Source: Confluentibacter sediminis (GTDB lineage Bacteria; Bacteroidota; Bacteroidia; Flavobacteriales; Flavobacteriaceae). Taken from it: 64,000 bases of DNA. This document shows positions 54,057 to 62,660 of this stretch, in pieces. A model generated the notes under the pieces. That model saw only the letters and a list, made by a program, of their open reading frames with translations, had not been told where the DNA came from and made no database searches. The stretch covers positions 59,412-123,411 of the forward strand of contig NZ_QKPO01000017.1 of NCBI RefSeq assembly GCF_003258355.1. The letters run 5' to 3'. How positions within the stretch are numbered: the stretch's first letter is position 1; each line of letters opens with the position of its first letter. Both the position numbers and the translations under genes were made by a program.

Positions 54057-56445
54057 CCTAGCGGCATATCATCCCATACTGGATATTCAAGATCATATGG
54101 TATTTGCAAATAATGGTAATGTAGTCCTATGCTATCAAGTGGATTTTCCAGAGGTATATTCTCTTTCTGAATCTGATTTTGAGGATATTCATGGGGCTTG
54201 GTTCCAAGGGTTTAAATCCTTGCCTACAGGTACTATTATACACAAACAGGATATTTACCGAAAGACATCGTATGATGCTAATGACATTCCCAATAAAAGT
54301 TTTTTGGAAAAGGCTACCTACAATTATTTTAAAGGACGAGAATATTTAGAACATAGGTCATATCTGTTTTTTATGTTGCCTTTAAATAAATCACTGAATG
54401 CATCCAAATTTACCAACCCTTTTCGAAACATAGAAAAAGGGATCCATAAACAAATGGATCATAATGTACAGGAGTTTATGACATTGGTAAATGATGCCGT
54501 GTCCTTTATCAATAACAGTCGAAAGGTATTTTTAGAGCCCATGCGTCAAAGCGACATAGTCCGTATGACCCATGCCTATTTTAATGGATTCAATGAAGGC
54601 TTTGATACGGATATTCAGCTTAAAAAAACGGAGGTTGAAATAGGGGACAACCATTTTGATGTCTTGGCAGTCAATAGTGAGCTATGTTTTGGGGATGTGG
54701 TACAAAGCAGCAAAACCAATGATAAGTTTACTTCAGATGATTTTGTGTTCCATCAAGGGTTTATGGATGGTTTGGGATTGAACCTCAATGAAAACCATAT
54801 CATCAACCAAATCATTTACTTGGATGACAAACAGAAATGGCGAAAACTGTTGGAAAAGAAAATGGAGGAGCTTAATAAGAGCTCCAATTTCGGGACACAG
54901 AACAAAGTAATCTTAAAGAAGATTGAAGCCATTGTGGATCGGATCAATGCGGATGATGCTTCCAGAATCATAAGAGGTCATATGAACATTGTCTTTTGGT
55001 CCTGTGAAATCCACGAGTTAAGCCATATAGCGTCCAAGATAAAAGCGGAGTTCAAGGAACTGGATATTGTTCCTTATTATCCAAAAGGGGAGGAACGGAA
55101 ACACTATTTTTTGAATTCCTATTGTTGTTATGTTTCCAACTTCTCCAATGCCGATTTGTATGTGACGGATTTAAAACATGCCTTGTGCTTATATATTAAT
55201 AACACCAATTATAAATCGGATGTTAAGGGTATCATCTTCAATGATAGGCAACATAATATTCCCATTCTTAAAGATGTCTGGGATGAACAGAAGAAACGTA
55301 TCAAGGCCAGAAACTTTGCCATTTTTGCACCAACTGGGGAAGGTAAGTCCTTTTTGGCCAACAATATTTTGCGCCAATATTTTGAGAACGGGGTCAGATT
55401 GGTCATTATCGATTTGGGAGGTTCTTATTCCAAGTTTGCCAAATTGTATCCCGAAGAGCATATTATTCTTAGGTATGAACAGGGTAAAAATCTAGGTATT
55501 AACCCTTTTTATATTGCTGAAAATGCCGATTTGACACCAGAGCGGTTGGAGGATTTAGGACGGTTCATTTTGGAACTTTTGGCTTTAGGCAGTAAAACCA
55601 GTAAGGCTCAAGAAGTGGCTGTTAAAAAAGTCATTCGAAGTTATTATGATTCCCGGCCGGGAGACCATTCCTTGGCATCCTTATATCAATTTGTGGATGG
55701 CAAAAAGGATACCCTTATTCAGGAACTGCATATTCAAGAGGAACATTTCAGTGTTTATGATTTTCTGCACATCCTCTCTGAATATGTTGGTGATGGGCTG
55801 TACAGTTTTTTGTTCAATATCAGCCAAGACCAGACCTATAAGATTGAAGATAAACGATTGATTGTTTTTGAACTCGATGAAGTTAAGGACAATAAAGAAA
55901 TCTTGTCGGTCATGCTAAAACTTATCAAATCGGCGATCCAACGCACCATATGGCGAAATAAAGCGGAGAAGGGCATCATCCTTTTTGATGAGTTTGCCAA
56001 GCAACTAAAGTTTGACAATGTTTTGGAAAGTGTCGAATTCTATTACCAAGCCATTAGAAAACAAAATGGAGCCATTGGAATCATCTTGCAGTCCATTAAC
56101 CAATTACCAAGCAATTCCACTTCGGCCAGCATTTTGGAAAATACCCAAATCATCTATAGCCTTAGAAACGAAAAGGGCTATGATGAGCTGCAAAGGAGAT
56201 TGAACCTGTCCAGCCATGACCTGAACCAGTTAAGATCCATTCGAAACAACCTTTCTGGCGTACGGAAGTATACCGAGATATTTATCAAGATTGGTAAGGA
56301 AAGCAACATTTTCAGGTTGGAAGTACCTAAGGAAGTGTATGCAGCTTACGTGACCGATGGGCAGGAAAGTAATGATATCATGCATCTCTATGATAAGACC
56401 AAGAATATGGAAGCTGCTATCAGGGAGTTTATAAAGCGTCCATAG
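54043..56445 (+). CDS. traG: TraG conjugation ATPase (VirB4-like)
   Basis: An 800-aa VirB4-type ATPase powering pilus or channel assembly. Walker A FAPTGEGKSFLANNIL is at about residues 427-442, Walker B KGIILFDEFAKQL at about 643-655, and IGIILQSINQLP follows. The N-terminal half (MKTINLAAYHPILDIQDHMVFANNGNVVLCYQVDFPEVYSL) is diagnostic of the Bacteroidota TraG conjugative transposon family. Full length. Confidence 0.94.
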   Translation: MKTINLAAYHPILDIQDHMVFANNGNVVLCYQVDFPEVYSLSESDFEDIHGAWFQGFKSLPTGTIIHKQDIYRKTSYDANDIPNKSFLEKATYNYFKGREYLEHRSYLFFMLPLNKSLNASKFTNPFRNIEKGIHKQMDHNVQEFMTLVNDAVSFINNSRKVFLEPMRQSDIVRMTHAYFNGFNEGFDTDIQLKKTEVEIGDNHFDVLAVNSELCFGDVVQSSKTNDKFTSDDFVFHQGFMDGLGLNLNENHIINQIIYLDDKQKWRKLLEKKMEELNKSSNFGTQNKVILKKIEAIVDRINADDASRIIRGHMNIVFWSCEIHELSHIASKIKAEFKELDIVPYYPKGEERKHYFLNSYCCYVSNFSNADLYVTDLKHALCLYINNTNYKSDVKGIIFNDRQHNIPILKDVWDEQKKRIKARNFAIFAPTGEGKSFLANNILRQYFENGVRLVIIDLGGSYSKFAKLYPEEHIILRYEQGKNLGINPFYIAENADLTPERLEDLGRFILELLALGSKTSKAQEVAVKKVIRSYYDSRPGDHSLASLYQFVDGKKDTLIQELHIQEEHFSVYDFLHILSEYVGDGLYSFLFNISQDQTYKIEDKRLIVFELDEVKDNKEILSVMLKLIKSAIQRTIWRNKAEKGIILFDEFAKQLKFDNVLESVEFYYQAIRKQNGAIGIILQSINQLPSNSTSASILENTQIIYSLRNEKGYDELQRRLNLSSHDLNQLRSIRNNLSGVRKYTEIFIKIGKESNIFRLEVPKEVYAAYVTDGQESNDIMHLYDKTKNMEAAIREFIKRP

Positions 56446-56514
56446 ACCCTTCTGGCGGCTGTCTCTAAAAATTAAAATCATCATGAATTAAATATCAATC
56501 AAAAAACGAACTTT

Positions 56515-57150
56515 ATGAAATCATCAAAATACAATCGCCAAATCCATGGACTAAACTATTGGACTGTGGTTAAAGACCGAATCCTGACACTGATGTGTTT
56601 AGGGCTATTGGTTATTTTAATACCTAACCATTTAGGGGCACAAGGTATGCCTGTGTATGATAACACCAATTTTGTTAGTCTGGCTAAATCATTGGTTGAA
56701 TCCGCTAAGCAAACCTCAGAACTTTTGAAGACCGTTGAGTTTTTAAAACAACAGAAAGAGCGCATAGAAAAGGTAAGCAACATCATCAAACAACTTAAAG
56801 CGGTCCAGGAACTAACAAGGAATAACCAAAAGCTTTTTGATATGGTTCAGAACGACCTTCGGGAGATATTGAATTCGCCTTATATCAAGCCAGAGGAAGT
56901 CCATAGGGTTTCGGAATCCTTTAATGCCATTATCGAACAATCCTTGGATGATCTGGAATTTGTCAGCCAGATACTATCTAATGACACCTTAAAAATGACG
57001 GATTCGGAACGTGCCACATTTTTAAAGGAAAAGGAAGTGCAATCCAGGGATATGGTAGCTGAGATTGAAACTAAGGCCCGACGCTATAGGGAGATTATAG
57101 CCTTTAGAAGCATGCAGGACAAAATCAATAACCGGGAAACCAATTACTAA
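56515..57150 (+). CDS. traI: TraI-like conjugal transfer protein
   Basis: A 211-aa exported protein with a signal segment near residues 23-43 and a long coiled-coil-prone helical body (SLAKSLVESAKQTSELLKTVEFLKQQKERIEKVSNIIKQL). This resembles TraI-type and VirB5-like minor pilus components of Bacteroidota elements. No TraH gene is seen between it and traG. It ends 2 nt before traJ. Confidence 0.75.
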   Translation: MKSSKYNRQIHGLNYWTVVKDRILTLMCLGLLVILIPNHLGAQGMPVYDNTNFVSLAKSLVESAKQTSELLKTVEFLKQQKERIEKVSNIIKQLKAVQELTRNNQKLFDMVQNDLREILNSPYIKPEEVHRVSESFNAIIEQSLDDLEFVSQILSNDTLKMTDSERATFLKEKEVQSRDMVAEIETKARRYREIIAFRSMQDKINNRETNY

Positions 57151-57152
57151 AG

Positions 57153-57995
57153 ATGACTGGGATATTTTTAGGTATTGGATTGGAATATGTGGATGCGGTT
57201 TTTACCATCATCAAGAACAGTGATTTTTCACAGTACGCCATAACCGGGATGAAAACCTTGGCCATTCTATTATTTCTCATAAACATCTTGAAGAAATACA
57301 ATGAAGGGGTTGCCAATAATGATGGCTATACTTGGGGATTGACCCCTGCTGAACTTGCAAAGAATTTTGCTGTTGTGATTCTGGTTATTTTCTCAACCCA
57401 AGTACTTAATGTTTTTGATACCATTTTGGTGGCCATAGAGACCCAATATAGGGATACGGCACCGGCACTCCTTCCATTGCAAATGCAGGACATCGATCTT
57501 GAACAGGACGTGGGTGCCTTGGAAGCCGCCAAAAAGGCCATGGCCTTACTCTATGAAGCTTTGGTGACACCATTGTTCGGTCTCAAAGTCATAGCGTTCA
57601 TCATTGGTTTGTTTTTATGGTTGCTGGATTTGTTCATCTATCCCTTGTTTTTAGCGGAGCGTTACTTCTTATTGGGCATCATGCAGGCTTTCTTTCCATT
57701 AGTCATCAGTCTCGCTGTCTTTGAAAAATTTAGAAACTTAGCCTATAATTTCTTTAAACTATATGCAGGGGTCTATATGTTGGTACCAGCTTTTTTCTTG
57801 GTCAATGTGTTCATCAATAACCTCTATACAGAAATAAATACCAATTTCTGGCCCACCTTATTTGGTACGGATTGGGGAAGCCAGGTGTTTGCACCCTTGA
57901 TACAGTTGGGATCTATAGGGTTTATAGTCTTATTGAAATTCAAGTTATACAGGCGTGCGACCTCATTTACATTAAAACTTTTTACTGGAGGATAG
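57153..57995 (+). CDS. traJ: TraJ-like inner-membrane channel protein (VirB6/TrbL-like)
   Basis: A 280-aa polytopic protein with about five to six helices spread along its length (for example AVVILVIFSTQVLNV and VIAFIIGLFLWLLDLFIYPLF). Order after TraI and before TraK, size and topology match TraJ of CTnDOT-type elements, which forms the inner-membrane channel. Typical TraJ is somewhat longer. Confidence 0.82.
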   Translation: MTGIFLGIGLEYVDAVFTIIKNSDFSQYAITGMKTLAILLFLINILKKYNEGVANNDGYTWGLTPAELAKNFAVVILVIFSTQVLNVFDTILVAIETQYRDTAPALLPLQMQDIDLEQDVGALEAAKKAMALLYEALVTPLFGLKVIAFIIGLFLWLLDLFIYPLFLAERYFLLGIMQAFFPLVISLAVFEKFRNLAYNFFKLYAGVYMLVPAFFLVNVFINNLYTEINTNFWPTLFGTDWGSQVFAPLIQLGSIGFIVLLKFKLYRRATSFTLKLFTGG

Positions 57996-58017
57996 TCCCA
58001 TTTTTAAAAAATAAATT

Positions 58018-58638
58018 ATGAAAACACCTTATAAAGATATTTATAACATATTAAAGCTGAATCGTTTTATTGTATTGGCAGTGGTTATCTGCGCAACAAT
58101 TACCAGTACCATGTCCGTTGTGTTGATCCTAAAATTGCATAAAGACACTATTAACAGTGCGTTTGTGGTTAATAGTGAGGGGCAAGTAATTCCTTTAAAA
58201 TTAGTTTCACAAAAAGAGAATCTGGAAGTAGAGATCTTGTCACATTTGGAATTGTTCCACCAATACTTTTATAACATTGATGCCAGTAACTACGAAAAGA
58301 ACCTTGGAAAAGCGTTGTGGTTGGGGAATGGTTCTGTGGATGCGGTATATCGCCAGAAAAAAGCAGATGGTGTCTATAATCGTTTGCTTCAGTATTCCTT
58401 GGTTCAAAAAGTGATTTCCGTTGCATCCAAAATAAACATCCAAAAAGAACCTTACAGCTTTGAGACCTTAACCATATTCGAGGTAAATCGTGGGTCGGTC
58501 ATAGATACCTATGAGTTAAAAACCACTGGAAATGTCATTCATGTAGATAGGAATTTTCCTAAAAACACCCACGGCTTGTTGATCACCAACTTTTTTGAAA
58601 ATTCCCTAAGAAAAATAGACAATAAAGAAAGATCATAA
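58018..58638 (+). CDS. traK: TraK-like protein (VirB8-like)
   Basis: A 206-aa protein with one N-terminal membrane helix (about residues 17-42) followed by a periplasmic alpha/beta domain, as in TraK of Bacteroides elements, the scaffold equivalent of VirB8. It starts 22 nt after traJ and belongs to the same operon. Confidence 0.84.
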   Translation: MKTPYKDIYNILKLNRFIVLAVVICATITSTMSVVLILKLHKDTINSAFVVNSEGQVIPLKLVSQKENLEVEILSHLELFHQYFYNIDASNYEKNLGKALWLGNGSVDAVYRQKKADGVYNRLLQYSLVQKVISVASKINIQKEPYSFETLTIFEVNRGSVIDTYELKTTGNVIHVDRNFPKNTHGLLITNFFENSLRKIDNKERS

Positions 58639-58661
58639 ATAACATTAAATAAAACAATAAG

Positions 58662-59585
58662 ATGAAAATTGAAAAGAACAAAATCATATTTGCTGGGGTG
58701 ATTTTAGGTATTACCGTGCTTACAGGGGGCTATACCATGCACATGCTTGGTGAAGACCCGTCTCCAGTAATTGAAAACAATCAAATTCCTGTTCCTAAAT
58801 TGGAGGATGGACAGAAAGTATATGAATCAAAATTAGATGCACTGAATGATCTGAAGGAAGTTAAGAACACCAATGCCCCAAGTATCTATGATGAAAAGTT
58901 GTTGGATTCAATGGGGGTTTATGATTCTGAAGTTCTGGACAAGGAAAAGATTAGGATGATTGATAGCATCTATCAAGAAGGTAGGATTAAATACACCGGA
59001 AAGATTTCAAAAGATGATCTGCCAAAGACATCCAATGAAATGACAACAAAAAATTTGGATACGGTTGAATCTGCAAAGGAGCCCGTTATCTCCGCCATGG
59101 AGATGGGATTAGAACACCAACTCTTTTTTGCTTCAAATCCTAAAGAGATTCCAAATGATGAAATATTGGAAAATAAATCCATTTTGGTTGCAGTAGATGG
59201 CACTCAAACCGTAAAGAACAATTTTAGATTGAGCATGCGGTTGATGGAAGATGCCATTATTAATGGTATTAAAACACCAAGAAATACCCGGATTTATGGT
59301 TTTGTGAGCTTTCGTGCTAACCGAACCATCATAGACATTGAAAACATTAATCATCAACCAGTAAAACTCAAAGCCTTTGATTTACAGGATGGCAATGAGG
59401 GTATTTATATTGAAAATAGCTTTAGGGCAGATGCCACTAGAGAAGTGGTGGATGATGTCGTTCAGAACATAAACATAGCTGGACTTCCTCAAGTTGGAGG
59501 GGTAAAGCAACTCTTTCAGCGCAATAATAGATCCGTGAAAGTAACGATACTGGATAACTATCAATTATTCTTAAAGCCTTATTAA
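58662..59585 (+). CDS. traM: TraM-like protein (VirB10-like)
   Basis: A 307-aa protein with an N-terminal helix (about residues 7-27), a charged low-complexity linker and a C-terminal domain with SILVAVDGTQTVKNNFRLSMRLMEDAIINGIKTPRNTRIYGFVSF, which matches TraM of Bacteroidota conjugative transposons. It should bridge the inner and outer membranes. The small traL gene expected between traK and traM is not seen (23-nt gap). Confidence 0.87.
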   Translation: MKIEKNKIIFAGVILGITVLTGGYTMHMLGEDPSPVIENNQIPVPKLEDGQKVYESKLDALNDLKEVKNTNAPSIYDEKLLDSMGVYDSEVLDKEKIRMIDSIYQEGRIKYTGKISKDDLPKTSNEMTTKNLDTVESAKEPVISAMEMGLEHQLFFASNPKEIPNDEILENKSILVAVDGTQTVKNNFRLSMRLMEDAIINGIKTPRNTRIYGFVSFRANRTIIDIENINHQPVKLKAFDLQDGNEGIYIENSFRADATREVVDDVVQNINIAGLPQVGGVKQLFQRNNRSVKVTILDNYQLFLKPY

Positions 59586-59608
59586 AGAACCATTAAATTC
59601 AAATAATT

Positions 59609-60409
59609 ATGAATCCTAGTTTTACTTATGCAATGCTATTTATGTCAATAATAACGTATGCGCAACCTTCACTGGATACCATTTATGCCAATGAATATAT
59701 GAATGTCGCTTTATTTTTCCCGAAACAAATTCGCCAAGGAATAACAGGAGCAGAAAACTTTGCTTTCAGTTATAATAGGGAAAATCAACAATATTTTGGA
59801 CTGTTGCAGGCAACACCAGGCGTGGATAGCAATTTATTAATTATTACAACAGACGGAAATGTTTATTCCTATATTCTTAAATACGCTAAAACAGTAACTA
59901 AGCTAAATTATTTTATTGGAGAACATGAACGGATTCGAAATGAAAAACTTGAGGATGTTAAATCCATTGGTACTGTCGACACCCTTATAAATTACAAAGA
60001 AAAAGCGAATTATTATGAAAGGTTTTCAGAATCCCTATTGCAAACAAAACAATATCCTTCCGCCACAAAAAGAGAGAAGGGCATGGTCTTAAGATTATTG
60101 AGAACAGTTTATGATAAAAATGAGGTCTATTTGGTCTTGGAAATCAAGAACAATTCGGGAATTGATTTTGAATTGGATTATTTGGGGATCTCCAAAGCCA
60201 AAATATCCAAAAGGCACAAAGGTTCTTACCAAAAAATCGAACAAGATATTTTATACAGGTATAAAGAACCGAAAACAGTTTTCGACCAAAGCTCAAATCA
60301 ATTTGTTTTTGTTCTTCCAAAATTTGTATTAGGTGATAAGGAAAAATTGCATTTAGAAGTGAAAGAATTGAATGGCAGTAGAAAATTAACCTTAGAGACT
60401 AAAAATTAA
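59609..60409 (+). CDS. traN: TraN-like protein (DUF4138, VirB9-like)
   Basis: A 266-aa protein with a short signal segment (MNPSFTYAMLFMSIITYA). The N-terminal TIYANEYMNVALFFPKQIRQGITGAENFAFSYNRE and the C-terminal KNEVYLVLEIKNNSGIDFELDYL are TraN/DUF4138 patterns, the outer-membrane VirB9 equivalent. It is the last recognisable transfer gene: TraO, TraP and TraQ are not seen before the decayed DNA begins, so this end of the element may have been trimmed. Confidence 0.86.
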   Translation: MNPSFTYAMLFMSIITYAQPSLDTIYANEYMNVALFFPKQIRQGITGAENFAFSYNRENQQYFGLLQATPGVDSNLLIITTDGNVYSYILKYAKTVTKLNYFIGEHERIRNEKLEDVKSIGTVDTLINYKEKANYYERFSESLLQTKQYPSATKREKGMVLRLLRTVYDKNEVYLVLEIKNNSGIDFELDYLGISKAKISKRHKGSYQKIEQDILYRYKEPKTVFDQSSNQFVFVLPKFVLGDKEKLHLEVKELNGSRKLTLETKN

Positions 60410-60784
60410 TGACATTTTCTAAGGTATAGTCGACATCCTTGTTAATAAAATCGCTTAGTACGACAATAATGTGTTCTCAGGCAGCGATGAAACGTTAGCT
60501 TTCTTAAAGTTTTGCCATTATAATCTCTTTTCGAATCGTTAATATAGGTTTCATCTCAAGTCTCAAGATTTTTTCTTTTTGGCACATAATCGTTTTAATA
60601 TTTTTTAAATGGATATAGGATATCATAATTTCATTAGTTATTTATTTTGCTTTGTTTCTAAATAACATTATTTTTATTTTATCAGGAAGTAAAGCATTTT
60701 ACTTTAAGTTCATTTATATATAGTGTCAACAAATCGGATAACAGTTTGTTTTTAAAGTATATAAATGATTGATTTATAATTTTT
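60410..60784. other. Non-coding A+T-rich segment after traN
   Basis: No gene or clear repeat. This is where traO-type genes would be expected, but no trace is readable. Confidence 0.4.
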
Positions 60785-61149
60785 ATGGGATTGGGTGGTC
60801 TACCTGTCATTAAGTTCGAACGCTATGCCGACGATATTGTGGTTCACTGTACCCATAAACATGCAGCACTGAAGCTGCTTGGTTCGATAAAGGAGCGACT
60901 GAAGAGTTGCATTTGGATATAATGAGGAAAAGTCAAGGATTGTCTATTAACATCGCAACCAAAAGAAGCAGCCCAATGTCAAGGAGACGTACCAGAAATT
61001 CGATTTTCTATGCTTCACCTTCAAACCACGTACATTAAGGGTAAGGGGCAAACAAGTAATTGGCTTTACGCCAGTTATCAGCCAAAAGAGCATAAGCAGG
61101 ATTGCAGTAGAACTAAGGAAAAGCGGTATCCATACCGAACGTACTGAGT
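60785..61149 (+). pseudogene. Group II intron reverse transcriptase fragment
   Basis: From an ATG at 60785 the frame reads IKFERYADDIVVHC (the YADD active site of intron RTs) then HAALKLLGSIKERLKSC before a stop. In another frame EEKSRIVY, a stop, then NQKKQPNVKETYQKFDFL, TFKPRTLRVRGKQ and IGFTPVISQKSISRI continue the RT thumb region of group II intron proteins. A frameshift plus an in-frame stop and the loss of both ends show decay. Its tail runs directly into an integrase remnant in a different frame. Confidence 0.78.
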
Positions 61150-61689
61150 AAAACGGAGGTGCTTAATATCATCCAATCCCCACAAAACATAAAGCACAGA
61201 GCCATTTTACATACCATTTATGGCAGTGGGCTGCGGATATCGGAACTCTTGAATTTACGGGTTGCGGATGTCCATTCCGACAAAGGGTATCTATTCATAA
61301 AGGACAGCAAGGGGAAAAAGGACAGGAAAACCATTTTGCCAGAACAGCTATTGGTATTGTTGAGGGCTTATTATAAGGCCTATAAACCATCCTACTGGTT
61401 ATTTGAGGGACAAACGGGCTGCAAGTACAGTACTGCCAGCATACGGTCCATATTCCGAAAGGCAGTGGACTAAACCAATTCCAACCCATGGGCAACGGTA
61501 CATACCTTGCGGCATTCGTTTGCTACACATTGTATTGAAAACAACATAAATATCAGGCATTTGCAGAACATGTTGGGACATAATTCTCCGAAGACAACAG
61601 AAATTTACACAAAAACGATTGAAATTAACAACAAGACCATAATTAGTCCATTGGATACCTTGTTAAAAAGTAATATATTGGACACATAA
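61132..61689 (+). pseudogene. Tyrosine recombinase/integrase with internal stop
   Basis: From about 61132 the frame reads IPNVLSKTEVLNIIQSPQN, then GSGLRISELLNLRVADV (first catalytic Arg), GKKDRKTILPEQL (Lys region), then after a TAA at 61471-61473 continues in the same frame with [16 protein letters not shown] (HxLRH), [15 protein letters not shown] (late His and nucleophile Tyr). The N-terminal core-binding domain is missing, replaced by the RT fragment. All catalytic residues survive across the stop, so one point change would restore the catalytic half, but the protein as it stands should be dead. Confidence 0.82.
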
Positions 61690-61693
61690 TAAA

Positions 61694-61745
61694 TATAACT
61701 ACAATTGTATGGCAATTTATTGTAGTTATACAAGTGTTAGGCAAC
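61694..61745. repeat. attC-like hairpin and GTTRRRY half-site (left)
   Basis: TATAACTACAAT (61694-61705) and ATTGTAGTTATA (61719-61730) are perfect 12-bp inverted arms. Just after lies GTGTTAGGCAAC (61734-61745), containing GTTAGGC, a match to the integron core site GTTRRRY. The hairpin may simply terminate integrase transcription. Confidence 0.45.
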
Positions 61746-61758
61746 ATATAAAAACGCA

Positions 61759-62571
61759 TTGAAAAAGAAAGTAAACTCTATAGATTTATTAATTGAAAAT
61801 CTTCAAAAGGAATTTTCAAAAATCCCGAATTTTGAACTCACTCAAAATGACCCACTCGGAAAAAAACTTTTTGATTTTGTAGTGCGTTTTGTTTCCGAAT
61901 TTCACTCATATCAAGATTTATTTGTTCAGTTCTACCTTCCAGCTTCATTAAAATCAATACAAACTTTTAAAAGAGAACTTAAATTTTCAAAGTATAAACA
62001 ATTCTTCAATTTGACTGAAGATGAATACAAAGAAAATTATTTTGAAACTGTTAGATTGGGTTATGTTGGTGCTTTTCACAAATATGAAAGCTTTTTGAAA
62101 AACTTAATTCCGATGATGGACGAATTTTTCAAAGAAATTGATTTTGATAATAAATTTTTTCCGATTACGGAATATTTAAAATCCGAATTCGATGTTGAAT
62201 TAAAAAAAACAACTCATAATTTTCCTATAACACGAAAAATAAATTGGATTTGTAACTGCGTAAAGCATTACGATGGCTATCCAATTAAAGAACCAATACC
62301 AAAATATTTAGACCATTTTGACAAGAATAAGAAAATACAAATTGACTCAAAGGAATTTAAAAAAGATATGCAGGAGCTGATTAAGCATAACCAAAATATG
62401 CTGACTTTATTATTCTATGTTGGTTTTCATCAATATTTCGGACTTGAATTTTCGACAATTGAAAACGAACTAAAACCAGAACATAGAGAAAAAGATAAAG
62501 TTGAAAAAATGAGAGAAGTTCTAGGAATGTCAATAAAAACATTATTTAATCTAGGAAAATACGTTGCCTAA
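61759..62571 (+). CDS. Hypothetical cassette-like protein
   Basis: A 270-aa soluble, helical protein (SIDLLIENLQKEFSKIPNFEL...NWICNCVKHYDGYPI...LLFYVGFHQYFGLEF) I do not recognise. The start is TTG and no ATG lies nearby. It is bracketed by perfect 12-bp inverted sites (GTGTTAGGCAAC at 61734-61745 and GTTGCCTAACAC at 62563-62574, the latter containing its stop), the pattern expected of an integron-type gene cassette. Base use is A+T rich, unlike the neighbouring transposase. Confidence 0.65.
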   Translation: MKKKVNSIDLLIENLQKEFSKIPNFELTQNDPLGKKLFDFVVRFVSEFHSYQDLFVQFYLPASLKSIQTFKRELKFSKYKQFFNLTEDEYKENYFETVRLGYVGAFHKYESFLKNLIPMMDEFFKEIDFDNKFFPITEYLKSEFDVELKKTTHNFPITRKINWICNCVKHYDGYPIKEPIPKYLDHFDKNKKIQIDSKEFKKDMQELIKHNQNMLTLLFYVGFHQYFGLEFSTIENELKPEHREKDKVEKMREVLGMSIKTLFNLGKYVA

Positions 62572-62612
62572 CACCGGTAGCCGTTGCGCAAGCCCGTAAT
62601 TTTGCAAACCTA
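62563..62612 (+). repeat. attC-like start (right), truncated
   Basis: GTTGCCTAACAC contains GCCTAAC (RYYYAAC core) and is followed by a G+C-rich CCGGTAGCCGTTGCGCAAGC run as in attC arms. No matching GTTRRRY closes it before the IS-associated sequence, so the site looks cut by the insertion. Confidence 0.4.
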
Positions 62613-62621
62613 TGATATAAA

Positions 62622-62642
62622 AACGCCCATTTTAAGGGCGTT
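62622..62642 (-). terminator. Terminator of the IS1182-type transposase
   Basis: AACGCCC (62622-62628) and GGGCGTT (62636-62642) form a stem. Read on the minus strand it is followed by TTTTTAT, fitting a rho-independent terminator just after the transposase stop. Confidence 0.6.
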
Positions 62643-62660
62643 AATTGTTTTTTATAGGTA

